From Candidatus Nitrotoga sp. LAW (GTDB lineage: Bacteria > Pseudomonadota > Gammaproteobacteria > Burkholderiales > Gallionellaceae), in the NCBI GenBank assembly GCA_003402315.1, contig QFXI01000020.1, positions 1 to 64,000 of the forward strand: a DNA stretch of 64,000 nt, written 5' to 3'. Shown here in pieces: positions 53,410 to 63,281 of this stretch. Positions within the stretch are counted from its first letter, which is position 1; each line of letters starts with the position of its first letter. The notes under the pieces were generated by a model. That model searched no databases, had not been told where the DNA came from, and was given only the letters and a program-made list of their open reading frames with translations. A program made the translations under genes and the position numbers.

Positions 53410-55065
53410 ATGGCATCAGATTCTGTAACACAGCCTGTACTACAAGCAATTGACGCACCCACGTCTGTCTCGCGTGATTTAATCACGCGCGAAGTGGCGC
53501 GCCGTCGTACCTTCGGCATCATCTCCCACCCGGATGCGGGCAAAACCACGCTGACCGAAAAATTACTGTTATTTTCCGGCGCGATTCAATTGGCGGGTAC
53601 GGTAAAGGCACGCAAGAGTGGTCGCCACGCAACGTCCGACTGGATGGATATCGAGAAGCAACGCGGTATCTCTGTAGCCAGTTCAGTGATGCAATTCGAA
53701 TATCGTAACCATGTAGTCAATCTGCTCGATACCCCGGGCCACCAGGATTTTTCTGAAGATACTTACCGCGTACTCACCGCTGTAGATTCCGCGCTTATGG
53801 TTATCGACGCGGCCAAGGGCGTGGAAACGCAAACTATCAAATTGCTCAACGTGTGCCGTATGCGCAACACGCCCATCATAACTTTCATTAACAAGATGGA
53901 CCGTGAAACACGCGACCCGGTGGAATTGCTGGATGAGGTTGAATCAGTCCTTAATATCCAGTGCGCACCAGTGACTTGGCCGCTGGGGATGGGCAAGACT
54001 TTTCGTGGTGTTTATCACTTATTGCGTGACGAGATTCTGCTGTTCGCGGCGGGCGAGGAACGTGCCGATCAGGATTTTGAAATAGTTAAAGGCATCGATA
54101 ACCCGCGCCTTGTGGAAATGTTCCCATTGGAAATAGAACGGCTTAAAGCAGAAGTTGAACTACTCCATGGCGCTTCGCATCCCTTTGATCTGGCCGCGTT
54201 TCTGGCCGGCACGCAAACCCCTGTATTCTTCGGCTCCGCTATCAATAACTTCGGTGTGCGCGAAATTCTTAACGCACTGTTAGATTGGGCACCAGCGCCG
54301 CGTGCACGCGATGCCACTGTACGTGTGGTCGCACCTAACGAGACACCTTTTACTGGCTTCGTGTTCAAGATACAAGCCAACATGGACGCAAATCATCGTG
54401 ACCGCATCGCCTTTTTGCGTGTTTGCTCTGGGCGCTTTGAGCGCGGCATGAAGATCAAACACCTGCGTATTAACCGCGAAATTCGCGTGTCCAATGTCGT
54501 CACTTTTATGGCTTCCAACCGTGAGCAGGTAGAAGAAGCCTACGCTGGCGATATCATCGGCTTACCCAACCACGGCAACATGCAGATCGGCGACAGCTTT
54601 TCCGAAGGCGAGTTATTACAGTTCACCGGTATTCCTTATTTCGCCCCCGATTTTTTCCGTTCCGTGCGCATCCGAAACCCGATCAAGGTCAAGCAGCTGC
54701 ATAAAGGTTTGCAGCAGCTGGGTGAAGAAGGCGCGGTACAAGTATTCAAGCCAGTGAGTGGTGGGGATTTAATTCTGGGCGCGGTCGGCGTATTGCAGTT
54801 CGATGTCGTTGCCAGTCGTTTGATGAGCGAATACGGCGTGGATGCTGTATTCGATGGCACCAATACCACAAGCGCGCGTTGGGTTACTTGCGACGACAAA
54901 AAAATGCTCGCTGATTTTGAGAAGGCTCTATCACACAACGTTGCCTACGATGCCGCTAACAACATGGCCTATCTCGCACCGAACAGCGTCAATCTCAAGC
55001 TCACCCAGGAACGCTGGCCAAAAGTAGTTTTCCACACCACACGCGAACATGCGGTGAAGCTGTAG
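53410..55065 (+). CDS. prfC: Peptide chain release factor RF3
   Basis: 551 residues, about 20 more than E. coli RF3 because of an N-terminal extension before [19 protein letters not shown]. GTPase motifs are [42 protein letters not shown] and [12 protein letters not shown]. Domain II and III phrases ([36 protein letters not shown]-like, [15 protein letters not shown]) follow. It recycles RF1/RF2 from terminated ribosomes. Met 53410 is the only reasonable start. Confidence 0.96.
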   Translation: MASDSVTQPVLQAIDAPTSVSRDLITREVARRRTFGIISHPDAGKTTLTEKLLLFSGAIQLAGTVKARKSGRHATSDWMDIEKQRGISVASSVMQFEYRNHVVNLLDTPGHQDFSEDTYRVLTAVDSALMVIDAAKGVETQTIKLLNVCRMRNTPIITFINKMDRETRDPVELLDEVESVLNIQCAPVTWPLGMGKTFRGVYHLLRDEILLFAAGEERADQDFEIVKGIDNPRLVEMFPLEIERLKAEVELLHGASHPFDLAAFLAGTQTPVFFGSAINNFGVREILNALLDWAPAPRARDATVRVVAPNETPFTGFVFKIQANMDANHRDRIAFLRVCSGRFERGMKIKHLRINREIRVSNVVTFMASNREQVEEAYAGDIIGLPNHGNMQIGDSFSEGELLQFTGIPYFAPDFFRSVRIRNPIKVKQLHKGLQQLGEEGAVQVFKPVSGGDLILGAVGVLQFDVVASRLMSEYGVDAVFDGTNTTSARWVTCDDKKMLADFEKALSHNVAYDAANNMAYLAPNSVNLKLTQERWPKVVFHTTREHAVKL

Positions 55066-55090
55066 TTGATTTCCTTCTATAAAGACTTCC

Positions 55091-55306
55091 ATGCAGCAAT
55101 TTGAATTCAAGCTTAATGGCGAATTTATCGAGCTGAACCAATTACTTAAAATGGTTGGCGTGTGCGATAGCGGCGGAGCGGGCAAGGCGCTGGTCGCGGA
55201 GGGCGTGGTGTCGGTGGACGGGCACGTGGAATTGCGCAAAACCTGCAAAATACGTGCAGGATCGGTGGTAATCCTGGGGGACGTGCGCATCACGGTGCTT
55301 GCATAA
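55091..55306 (+). CDS. S4-domain RNA-binding protein (YbcJ-like)
   Basis: 71 residues forming a lone S4 domain: FIELNQLLKMVGVCDSGGAG and KALVAEGVVSVDGHVELRKT. The family is small, cytoplasmic and RNA-binding, with an unknown target. It lies between prfC and arfB, only 5 bases before the latter, so a translation-related role is plausible. Confidence 0.92.
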   Translation: MQQFEFKLNGEFIELNQLLKMVGVCDSGGAGKALVAEGVVSVDGHVELRKTCKIRAGSVVILGDVRITVLA

Positions 55307-55311
55307 TTTTC

Positions 55312-55725
55312 ATGCTGTATATCTCCCACAACGTTACCATTGTTGATCATGAGATCGAGTTAACCGCCGTACGTGCGCAGGGAGCGGGTGGACAGAACGT
55401 CAACAAGGTTTCCAGCGCCGTTCATCTGCGTTTCGACATCAATGTCTCATCGTTGCCGGACGCTTTTAAAGCGCGGCTCCTTGAGCTGCATGATCACCGT
55501 ATCACCAAAGACGGTGTGGTAATCATCAAGGCGCAGGAATTTCGCAGTCAGGAAATGAATCGGGGTGAGGCATTGCGACGCTTGAAAGAGTTGGTGCAGA
55601 GTATCGCGGTGTTGCCCACCGTCCGTCGCGCAACAAAACCTACGCGCAGTTCGCAGAGAAAGCGTATGGACAGCAAAGCCAAGCATGGTGCAATTAAAAG
55701 TATGCGTGGCCGGGTAATAGAATAA
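55312..55725 (+). CDS. arfB: Alternative ribosome-rescue hydrolase ArfB (YaeJ)
   Basis: 137 residues. The RF-like catalytic GGQ is in RAQGAGGQNVNKVSSAVHL (about residues 26-28). The C-terminal tail is strongly basic (RKRMDSKAKHGAIKSMRGR), as required to enter the empty mRNA channel of a stalled ribosome. It frees nascent chains on non-stop complexes. It is cotranscribed with the S4 gene and close to prfC. Confidence 0.95.
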   Translation: MLYISHNVTIVDHEIELTAVRAQGAGGQNVNKVSSAVHLRFDINVSSLPDAFKARLLELHDHRITKDGVVIIKAQEFRSQEMNRGEALRRLKELVQSIAVLPTVRRATKPTRSSQRKRMDSKAKHGAIKSMRGRVIE

Positions 55726-55770
55726 TTTTGGCAGAAGCCTACTTCTGCATGGGACCGATCCAGGAGCAAT

Positions 55771-56328
55771 ATGGCTATTAAAGCAACTATCTTCAAAGCC
55801 AATCTGCAAATCGCGGACATGGAGCGTCATTATTACCAGGATCACGCACTTACTCTTGCACAACACCCGTCTGAAACAGACGAGCGCATGATGGTGCGGC
55901 TGTTAGCCTTTGCGTTGCACGCCCATGAATATCTGGAGTTCGGCCAGGGAATGACCGCTGATGATGAGGCGGATTTGTGGCGGAAAGATTTAACGGGTGC
56001 GATTGAGTTGTGGATAGACGTCGGGCTTCCCGACGAAAAACTAATACGTAAAGCCTGCGGCCGCTCTAATCAGGTGATTGTTTACACCTATGGCGGCCGC
56101 GTTGCAGATATGTGGTTTGCGCAAAACAGCAGCCAATTCGAACGGCTCAAAAATTTGAGCGTGATTAACCTGCCGATGGAACATACGCGCGCCATCGCCA
56201 AGCTGGCTCAACGCAGCATGCAGTTGCAATGCACCATTCAGGATGGGCAGGTATGGTTGAGCGATGGGAATGATAGTGCGCAAGTAGAGCGGGTGTTGCT
56301 AAAAGTATCGTCCGCTCGCGGGCATTAA
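55771..56328 (+). CDS. yaeQ: YaeQ family protein
   Basis: 185 residues. The start MAIKATIFKANLQIADMERH and the core LTLAQHPSETDERMMVRLLAFAL are those of YaeQ, a PD-(D/E)XK-like fold protein linked to transcription elongation through its likeness to RfaH suppression work. ELWIDVGLPDEKLIRKACGR contains the acidic and Lys residues of the nuclease-like core. Catalysis is unproven. A clear GGAGCA ribosome site precedes the ATG. Confidence 0.94.
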   Translation: MAIKATIFKANLQIADMERHYYQDHALTLAQHPSETDERMMVRLLAFALHAHEYLEFGQGMTADDEADLWRKDLTGAIELWIDVGLPDEKLIRKACGRSNQVIVYTYGGRVADMWFAQNSSQFERLKNLSVINLPMEHTRAIAKLAQRSMQLQCTIQDGQVWLSDGNDSAQVERVLLKVSSARGH

Positions 56329-56602
56329 GCGCAGCTAGTCAATGCTCAATGACTCGCTTAATTTCAATCGCTGCCGCCACAACACAGCACTTGCCCAACT
56401 TAGCGCGGTAAGCATAACTAAGCCGCCAGCGCACCCCAATGCTGGGCATTGGGCCGTTGATCAAAGCAAAAATAAATGCCGCTTGCCCTGCTTGCGGCAA
56501 CTGGTATCCGTACTTGGAGTAATCAGTGGTAGGTATCAGGTATTACTTTCACGTTTTACCGGCAAGCCAGCCACAGACTTGCCGAAGTTGCGTTGTTCCG
56601 AT

Positions 56603-56755
56603 TTAGGTGGACGGGCTTCCATCATTAGCGCGATCGGACTGGTCTGAGGAAGGCGAGGCTTTATCTTCTAATTTGCGTTGTTTTTTTTCTTCTTTCTTTT
56701 TTTTCTTGGCTAATTCTTTTTGACGCTTTTCGAATTGAAAATTAGGTTGTACCAA
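56603..56755 (-). CDS. Very small Lys/Glu-rich protein
   Basis: 50 residues from a TTG at 56755; the frame stays open upstream to about 56800 without an ATG. The reading PNFQFEKRQKELAKKKKKEE then KKQRKLEDKASPSSDQSD is a highly charged helix. Similar short Lys-rich proteins are encoded in many beta- and gammaproteobacteria, with no known function. The lack of an ATG leaves open that the start was lost. Below it, 56329-56602 holds no supported gene. Confidence 0.45.
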   Translation of the reverse strand: MVQPNFQFEKRQKELAKKKKKEEKKQRKLEDKASPSSDQSDRANDGSPST

Positions 56756-56996
56756 TTTGTCGCCTTTATTATAGGATTTACTTAAGTGCCCGATTTGCAG
56801 TCGCTATTTTCACACATTTACGACTATACATGGGGAGTGCTTTGGGGGGCTGGTACAAACCGCAAAATGCGGCCACACGAATTTATGTAGGTGTAAAGCG
56901 TTATGCTGCGAGCATTGCGTTTTAAATTGCAGGCACATTTTGTTCCTGTATACGTAAACAGCTCAATGCCAACAGATCGAAATCTGCCCCCGTTAC

Positions 56997-59417
56997 TCAG
57001 CGCAAATGCTTGCGTCCTTCTTTCGGATGTTCCATCACCTGACATGCGCGGCGATAAGCCAGCAAGGTTTTCTGGGCGTGGCCCAGCACGCTGTCATAAG
57101 GATAATTACCCGTCCCGTTCGCGGTGCCGGCCGAGAGACCGGTAAGCAGCTCTATGCCTTCGCTCGTATGTTCTGCAGTGTAGATATGAAATAAACCTTT
57201 AGCGACAGCTTCAATGACCTTGTGTTCCAGCATCAGATGCCGGCGATTACGGTGTGGAATCAGCACGCCTTGGCTGCCGTCCAGTCCGGCCGTTTCGCAG
57301 ACACGAAAGTAGCCTTCTATTTTTTCGTTAATTCCACCCACCGGTAACACTTCTCCATGCTGATTGACCGCACCGGTAACCGCGATACCTTGCTTGAGAG
57401 GCAAGCCCGACAAAGATGAAAGTAAAACGTAAAGTTCGGCGCATGAAGCAGAGTCTCCCTCTACACCGTAATAGTCCTGTTCAAACACAATGGATGCATT
57501 AAGCGCGAGCGGTGCAATATGGGCAAATAATGCGGACAAGTAGTTCTGCAAAATGAACACGCCCTTATCGTGGATTGGCCCGGACATTTCCACCTCACGC
57601 CCAATATTGAGCAAACCATCTTCTCCGGCAAAGGTGCGTGCCGTGATTCGTATTGGAAAGCCAAAACGGTAATCTCCCAGATCTATCTGGGAAAGACCAT
57701 TAAGCTGGCCAATTTTTTCACCATGTACGGAGATCAGTACATCACCTTCTGCAATGGATTCCTGCAAGCGCTGAGCGGGGTAATCGTGGCGTAAGATGTG
57801 CGCACGAAGTGCAGCTTCTACATCCGCTACCTCGACCAGTAGACCGGTATGGGCGCGGCAGAGCGCAGCACTTTCCATTACTAGCGCCTCGGTGCGGGCG
57901 AAGATCGCGCTTTGGCGAGATTGATCATCCGTTTCGCGATGGGAGTCTTCTAGCAAACGAGCTACGGCAGCGGCGGAAAAATGGGGTAGCCCCATCTCCC
58001 GGCAAGTGTGGGCGATAAAAATTGACGAAGCGCGGCGGGTTTCAGCGCTGGATAAAAAACTTTCGGCAAAATCCACTTTGACCCGAAAGCGGCGTGCAAA
58101 CTCCGGATCCTCCTCCTGCAACGCATAATACTGTTCGCGCGAACCGATCAAAATGATCTTGACTTCAACATCCACCGCCTCTGGTTCGAGCGAAACGGCC
58201 GCAATCGGTGTGAGACCTGTACCCGGCTCTTCGATTTGCAGCTTGCCGCTACGTAACAAGCGCCGCAGCTTTTCCCACACCAGATCATCGGGTAGCAGGT
58301 CACGTAGATGCAGCATGAGGAAGCCTCCGTGCGCTTTGTGCAGGCTACCAGCGCGGATGCAGGTAAAATCAGTTACCAGTACATCGTTTATGGTTTGATA
58401 TTCAATGTTGCCGAACAGTGAACGGAATAATGGGTTATCTTCAACAATTACCGGCGCGCCACTCAGGTCATGATTGTCCACTACCAGGTTTACCCGGTAA
58501 CGGGACAATACTTTGCTTAATGCCTCTTGCCGACTTTCCTCATCGGTATCGGAAATCTTGAAGTGCTCCAGATTATCGAGTACGTCCTGCATGACCTGCT
58601 CTAGATACGCACTAAGCTTGATGTAATCCGTGCTCTCCTTTTTCAATCCGTCCCTGATTTCCTGCAATTCATGATTCAACAACGGCTTCACTATTTTGCG
58701 CCGCAATGCCGCTAAGGCATCGTTCATAAGGCGTTCCAGCGGCCGGGTTTTTTCGAAGTAGCCGGTAATCTTCACGCGCAGTTCCTGCTCGGCCTGCTCT
58801 ATCTCGGTCCGGTGTTCTTTCGGCAAGACAAGCACTTCGTCTTCGGAAAGTGCGTGCCCCTTGTTACCCAACAGAGTGAAAACCATGTGCCCTGCCTCAC
58901 GTTGAATCGCGAATTTGCGGGCTTCGGCAAAAGCTTCGAGCTCAGTGTAGTTTTTGCGTTCTTCATCTTTGTAGGCTTTTTCAATACGCTCGCTTTCGGC
59001 TTTGAAATCCTGCCCCTCCAGGCATTGCGGAATTTCTGTTTGCAGGGATTTCGCCATCCGTGCCATGAGTTGGCGCAGCAAGCGTCCCTGCCCGGTAGGC
59101 AAATACAAAGCCTGCGGTCTTTCCGGTGTATCGAAGTTGTGCAGATAACATAAATCGGGCGGCACCACCTTATTTGCGGCGGCCGCCTGCATCGCTTGCC
59201 TAAGCAGCGAAGAGCGGCCACTGCCGACCTCACCCAGTACGAATAGGTTGTAGCCAGGTTGATCGATTTTCAGACCAAAGTGGGCGGCTAATTCCGCGCG
59301 TTCTTGTCCAATCCAGGATAGTGGATACGGCAATAATTCTGCTGTACTAGAGAATCCAAGCGAGTCGGGATCGATGGTGAGGCGAAGATCGGCGGGAGTC
59401 AGGTTTGGGATCAGCAT
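56997..59417 (-). CDS. Lon-family ATP-dependent protease with AAA_32 domain
   Basis: 806 residues from the ATG at 59417 (MLIPNLTPADLRLTID); an ATG at 59564 adds 49 unconvincing residues. Walker A is GEVGSGRSSLLRQA with Arg in place of Lys, as is usual in this subgroup. The long helical insert, LHKAHGGFLMLHLRDLLPDD (Walker B-like region) and a C-terminal Lon protease domain follow. The catalytic Ser is in EGDSASCAELY and the Lys in GGINEKIEGYF. It resembles YcbZ/LonB-like cytoplasmic proteases without the classical Lon N-domain. Stand-alone gene. Confidence 0.92.
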   Translation of the reverse strand: MLIPNLTPADLRLTIDPDSLGFSSTAELLPYPLSWIGQERAELAAHFGLKIDQPGYNLFVLGEVGSGRSSLLRQAMQAAAANKVVPPDLCYLHNFDTPERPQALYLPTGQGRLLRQLMARMAKSLQTEIPQCLEGQDFKAESERIEKAYKDEERKNYTELEAFAEARKFAIQREAGHMVFTLLGNKGHALSEDEVLVLPKEHRTEIEQAEQELRVKITGYFEKTRPLERLMNDALAALRRKIVKPLLNHELQEIRDGLKKESTDYIKLSAYLEQVMQDVLDNLEHFKISDTDEESRQEALSKVLSRYRVNLVVDNHDLSGAPVIVEDNPLFRSLFGNIEYQTINDVLVTDFTCIRAGSLHKAHGGFLMLHLRDLLPDDLVWEKLRRLLRSGKLQIEEPGTGLTPIAAVSLEPEAVDVEVKIILIGSREQYYALQEEDPEFARRFRVKVDFAESFLSSAETRRASSIFIAHTCREMGLPHFSAAAVARLLEDSHRETDDQSRQSAIFARTEALVMESAALCRAHTGLLVEVADVEAALRAHILRHDYPAQRLQESIAEGDVLISVHGEKIGQLNGLSQIDLGDYRFGFPIRITARTFAGEDGLLNIGREVEMSGPIHDKGVFILQNYLSALFAHIAPLALNASIVFEQDYYGVEGDSASCAELYVLLSSLSGLPLKQGIAVTGAVNQHGEVLPVGGINEKIEGYFRVCETAGLDGSQGVLIPHRNRRHLMLEHKVIEAVAKGLFHIYTAEHTSEGIELLTGLSAGTANGTGNYPYDSVLGHAQKTLLAYRRACQVMEHPKEGRKHLR

Positions 59418-59718
59418 ATTGGGTAAGCACGGAGTTGCACAGAATTTTCGAATTGTAACCATTAATCTGGATTGCACTACTCCTGTGTCAAGATGAATGT
59501 ACTTTTGGGCATTACACTGTGATCGTCTTTGGGCGCTAGTATTTTTGCTTGAGTGCGCCATCAAGCATGTTTGTTAGAGTATGTGGCGTACTATTCGGGA
59601 TGATATGAACTATATTAAGGGAGCGCTTCCTTATTGTCTGTGTGCACGTGCACCATTGTAAGGTTTTAATCACGTGAAGGCGGCGCGCACCTTTAAACTA
59701 TCGCCCAAATACGTCCGG
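59418..59718. other. Spacer upstream of the Lon-family gene
   Basis: About 300 bases without a supported gene. It must contain the promoter of the protease gene and the end of the propeller gene's transcript. No convincing hairpin with T-run was seen. Confidence 0.35.
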
Positions 59719-60461
59719 TCAGCGCGAAGGTCTGCGTCGCTGAACTGCAACAGTTACGATTAGTGCCAGCGTAAGCAAGATATAACCTATCAACGACATT
59801 GTCGGGATTGGGACTGCAGTGGGAGGAGCAGAAGTAAAATTAGGGCTGGCGGTGACGGAGATAGGAGCCGATCCGGTAGTGAAGGGTGAGCTTGCCACCT
59901 CCGTCAAAATTCCGGTGCCAGTGGCGATGGTGTAGGCCGAGACGGTATTACTATCGATATTCGCCACATAAGCGAAGGCTCCGTTCGGGCTGACAGTGAT
60001 TGAAAAAGAACCATCCCCGGCGGCGAAGGGTGAGCCTGCCACCGGCGTCAGAGCCCCTGTGCCGGCGTCGATGGTATAGGCCGAGACATTGTCACTGCCC
60101 TGGTTCGCCACATAGGCGAAGGCTCCATTCGGGCTGAGAAGGGTGAGCCTGCCACCGGCGTTAGAGCTCCGGTGACGGCGTTGATGGCGTAGGCCGAGCC
60201 GCCGCCACCAATGTTTGCCACATAGGCGAAGGCCCCGTTCGGGCTGATGGTGACAGAGGTAGGAGCCATCCCAGCGGTGAAGGGTGAGCCTGCCACCGGC
60301 GTTAGAGTTCCGGTGCCGGCGTCGATGGTGTAGGCCGAGACATTGTTACTGCCCTGGTTCGCCACATAAGCGAAAGACAGCGCCCAAGTTTGATCAACAA
60401 TACCAAATAGGCCGATTAGCGCAAACAATAACTCATTGGTAAAGCTTCTATGATGACTCAT
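59719..60461 (-). pseudogene. IPTL-CTERM beta-propeller (YVTN-like) surface protein, frameshifted
   Basis: From the ATG at 60461 a signal peptide (LLFALIGLFGIVDQTWA) leads into repeats of the type SFAYVANQGSNNVSAYTIDA and GTGTLTPVAGSPFTAG with ISPNGAFAYVAN, i.e. lactonase-like propeller blades. At about 60135-60145 part of one repeat is missing, which shifts the frame; the rest continues in another frame to an IPTL-type tail, PIPTMSLIGYILL then a helix and RRRPSR. As it stands only a truncated protein without the sorting tail can be made. Recombination between near-identical repeats is the likely cause, and a sequencing error the alternative. Confidence 0.75.
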
Positions 60462-61022
60462 GTTCAAACATGTTGCTTCTCCCTTTCTTCCCGCCAACTG
60501 TAATTAATTCTGTTATGTGCGCTTTGTGACGCGGCGGATGCACTCTAAGAGTATTCACTGGAAAAGCCAGTCAAGACCAGTACGCATTTACGAGCCAAGC
60601 ATTTGACTTAATGCTGCCGAGGATAAATAACGTAACCGTGCAAGTCAAATTTACCTTATAAAACATCAAATTATTCCAGTATTGATTGGAATTGTTCAGT
60701 GTTTCTTAAGGTAGCGCAATTGCCCAGTTCCAACTGGTCATGTTTGACAGGTTCTTAAGAAACAGCTTTTTATGGCCATGTATATCAATTGGTTACAAAA
60801 TTTTAAAAATGGCTAAACAGTGCCAGATTATCTGGGAAAGCAGTTTCTTGCCAATGCCTTTCTGTCTGCGGGCGAACACCATGCTCAACGCGAACGGACT
60901 TGTTCAGCGTAGCCCTAATTCGAAATATAAATGCCTCTTCAGATTCTTGAGTCAAGAAGGCTGTCCGTGGCGGATAGCCCATATGCTGTGGCATAATCAC
61001 GCGTTCTAAAATGGAAGCGAGC
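60462..61022. other. Divergent region between the propeller gene and leuC
   Basis: About 560 bases. It contains the nested inverted repeats at 60700-60764. Open frames on both strands in 60740-61030 have no family resemblance. The leuC promoter should lie in the last 100 bases. Confidence 0.4.
60700..60764. repeat. Nested inverted repeats upstream of leuC
   Basis: TGTTTCTTAAG (60700-60710) and CTTAAGAAACA (60754-60764) are perfect 11-bp inverted arms. Within them CCAGTT (60724-60729) and AACTGG (60732-60737) form a second perfect stem. This may be an operator pair, an RNA structure or a small element relic. Confidence 0.5.
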
Positions 61023-62426
61023 ATGGGCACACAAACTCTTTACGACAAACTTTGGAACGGCCATGTGGTGCATGAAGAACACGATGGCACCACGTTGATT
61101 TATATCGATCGTCATTTGGTGCATGAAGTGACTAGCCCACAGGCATTTGAAGGCTTGCGGCTGGCTGGGCGCAAGCCTTGGCGCATAGCTTCCATGCTTG
61201 CTGTGGCCGATCACAATGTGCCAACTACGGACCGTACGCAGGGAATTGCCGATCCGATTTCGCGACTGCAAGTGGAGACTTTGGACAGTAATTGTGATGA
61301 GCTTGGTATTACCGAGTTCAGGATGGCGGATGTGCGCCAGGGCATCGTGCATGTTATCGGGCCGGAGCAGGGCGCGACCTTGCCTGGCATGACCGTGGTA
61401 TGCGGTGATTCGCATACCAGTACGCATGGCGCGTTTGCTGCGCTGGCATTTGGTATTGGTACGTCGGAGGTTGAGCATGTGATGGCGACACAATGCTTAC
61501 TGATGAAAAAAGCCCGTGCCATGCAGGTGTTGGTGGAAGGCACGCTCGGTAAGGGTGTCACCGCCAAGGACTTGGTGCTGGCGGTGATCGGCAAAATTGG
61601 TACTGCGGGTGGAACGGGCTATGCGATTGAATTTGCCGGTAGCGCGATCCGGGCGCTGTCTATGGAAGGGCGAATGACAATATGCAACATGGCCATCGAA
61701 GCAGGCGCCCGCGCCGGCATGATAGCGGTGGATGACACCACGATCAGCTACCTCAAGGGCCGGCCTTTTGCGCCGCAAGGTGAATTATGGGACAAGGCAG
61801 TAGACTACTGGCGTACTTTGCATAGCGACGAGGGTGCGCAGTTCGATAAAGTAGTACAACTGGATGCTGCGGAAATAAAACCGCAAGTAACTTGGGGTAC
61901 CTCGCCGGAAATGGTGGTGGCGGTGGATGGCAACGTACCTGATCCGGCGCGGGAGAGCGATCCCGTGAAGCGCAGCAGTATTGATCTTTCTTTAAAATAT
62001 ATGGGATTGCAGCCGAATACGCCGATTACCGAAATTCGGATTGACAAAGTATTTATTGGTTCATGCACTAATGCTCGCATTGAGGATTTGCGCGCTGCGG
62101 CAGAGGTAGTGCGCGGCAAACATGTTGCCGCCAATGTGAAGCTAGCGATGGCGGTGCCTGGCTCTGGACTAGTTAAGCAGCAGGCTGAGCGCGAGGGTTT
62201 GGACAAAATATTTATCGAGGCGGGTTTCGAATGGCGCGAGCCAGGATGTTCGATGTGCCTTGCGATGAATGCGGACAGATTGGAGTCTGGTGAGCGCTGT
62301 GCTTCAACTTCCAACCGCAATTTCGAAGGACGGCAGGGGCCGGGCGGTAGAACCCATTTGGTAAGCCCCGAAATGGCGGCGGCGGCAGCGATTGCCGGCC
62401 ATTTTGTAGATGTCAGAAACTTTTAG
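61023..62426 (+). CDS. leuC: 3-isopropylmalate dehydratase large subunit LeuC
   Basis: 467 residues from the ATG at 61023, which has a GGAAGCGAG ribosome site; the ATG at 61011 lies inside that site. The aconitase-type 4Fe-4S cluster Cys residues are in [13 protein letters not shown] and GCSMCLAMN. The start [12 protein letters not shown] and [25 protein letters not shown] are typical. It isomerises 2-isopropylmalate to 3-isopropylmalate with LeuD in leucine synthesis. It heads leuC-entericidin-leuD-leuB. Confidence 0.96.
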   Translation: MGTQTLYDKLWNGHVVHEEHDGTTLIYIDRHLVHEVTSPQAFEGLRLAGRKPWRIASMLAVADHNVPTTDRTQGIADPISRLQVETLDSNCDELGITEFRMADVRQGIVHVIGPEQGATLPGMTVVCGDSHTSTHGAFAALAFGIGTSEVEHVMATQCLLMKKARAMQVLVEGTLGKGVTAKDLVLAVIGKIGTAGGTGYAIEFAGSAIRALSMEGRMTICNMAIEAGARAGMIAVDDTTISYLKGRPFAPQGELWDKAVDYWRTLHSDEGAQFDKVVQLDAAEIKPQVTWGTSPEMVVAVDGNVPDPARESDPVKRSSIDLSLKYMGLQPNTPITEIRIDKVFIGSCTNARIEDLRAAAEVVRGKHVAANVKLAMAVPGSGLVKQQAEREGLDKIFIEAGFEWREPGCSMCLAMNADRLESGERCASTSNRNFEGRQGPGGRTHLVSPEMAAAAAIAGHFVDVRNF

Positions 62427-62453
62427 TATTACTTTGCATACAGGAGAAAAGAA

Positions 62454-62606
62454 ATGAGAATGCTTAAATTTGTGTCGGTGTTAGCGTTGTCCTTGGTGAT
62501 GGTGACAGGATGTAATACTGTGGGAGGATTTGGCAAAGACTTGTCTAAAGTTGGCGGTACGATTGAGAAAACAGCGGATGAGGTAAAAAATAGCAATGGA
62601 AAATAG
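62454..62606 (+). CDS. Entericidin-like small lipoprotein
   Basis: 50 residues with a strong AGGAGAAAAGAA ribosome site. The signal peptide ends VMVTGCN, a lipobox with Cys at residue 20. The mature part [20 protein letters not shown] resembles EcnA/EcnB entericidins. It lies between leuC and leuD and its end overlaps the leuD ribosome site. A placement inside the leucine operon is seen in other betaproteobacteria (from memory). The function in this context is unknown. Confidence 0.88.
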   Translation: MRMLKFVSVLALSLVMVTGCNTVGGFGKDLSKVGGTIEKTADEVKNSNGK

Positions 62607-62608
62607 CA

Positions 62609-63247
62609 ATGGATAAGTTTATCCAGGTCGATGGCCTGGTTGTACCACTTGACCGTGCCAATGTGGATACGGACGCGATCATCCCCAAGCAATTTCTGAA
62701 ATCGATCAAGCGCACCGGTTTTGGTCCCAACCTGTTTGATGAGTGGCGTTATCTTGATCACGGCGAACCGGGCATGGACAATTCCAAGCGGCCACTCAAT
62801 CCAGATTTTGTGCTGAACCAGCCGCGTTATCATGGCGCGCAGATTTTACTGGCACGTGAGAATTTTGGCTGCGGTTCGTCGCGTGAGCATGCGCCGTGGG
62901 CACTGGATGATTACGGCTTCCGCGCCATCATAGCGCCTAGTTTCGCCGACATTTTCTGTAATAACTGTTTCAAAAATGGTTTATTACCGATTGTGCTGGA
63001 TATTGCGAATATAGATGATTTATTTCAGGCAGTGACCGCGACGCCAGGCTATCACTTGAAGATTGATTTGGAGCAGCAAAGCATCATTGCGCCGAATGGG
63101 GTGGTGTATCGCTTTGAGGTGGATGCCTTTCGCAAAAATTGCTTGTTGAACGGACTGGATGACATTGGGCTGACCCTGCAGCATGTGCGAGAGATCAAGG
63201 AATATGAAGCACGGCGTAAACTTGAAGCACCATGGTTGTTTACCTAA
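62609..63247 (+). CDS. leuD: 3-isopropylmalate dehydratase small subunit LeuD
   Basis: 212 residues. The start [20 protein letters not shown], the phrase [14 protein letters not shown] and the swivel-domain motif [20 protein letters not shown] are diagnostic. It completes the active site of LeuC. The ATG follows the entericidin stop by two bases; an imperfect tandem copy of AATAGCAATGGA surrounds the start. Confidence 0.96.
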   Translation: MDKFIQVDGLVVPLDRANVDTDAIIPKQFLKSIKRTGFGPNLFDEWRYLDHGEPGMDNSKRPLNPDFVLNQPRYHGAQILLARENFGCGSSREHAPWALDDYGFRAIIAPSFADIFCNNCFKNGLLPIVLDIANIDDLFQAVTATPGYHLKIDLEQQSIIAPNGVVYRFEVDAFRKNCLLNGLDDIGLTLQHVREIKEYEARRKLEAPWLFT

Positions 63248-63281
63248 ATTAATCGTATAGGCTGGGAAGAGAGTTGAATTT

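Noticed and set aside
56342-56647. 101-codon plus frame, and a minus frame reading into a hydrophobic end, after yaeQ
   Set aside because: Neither has a good start, ribosome site or family resemblance.
60740-61009. 89-codon frame upstream of leuC
   Set aside because: Unusual composition, no recognisable family, and it covers the expected leuC promoter.
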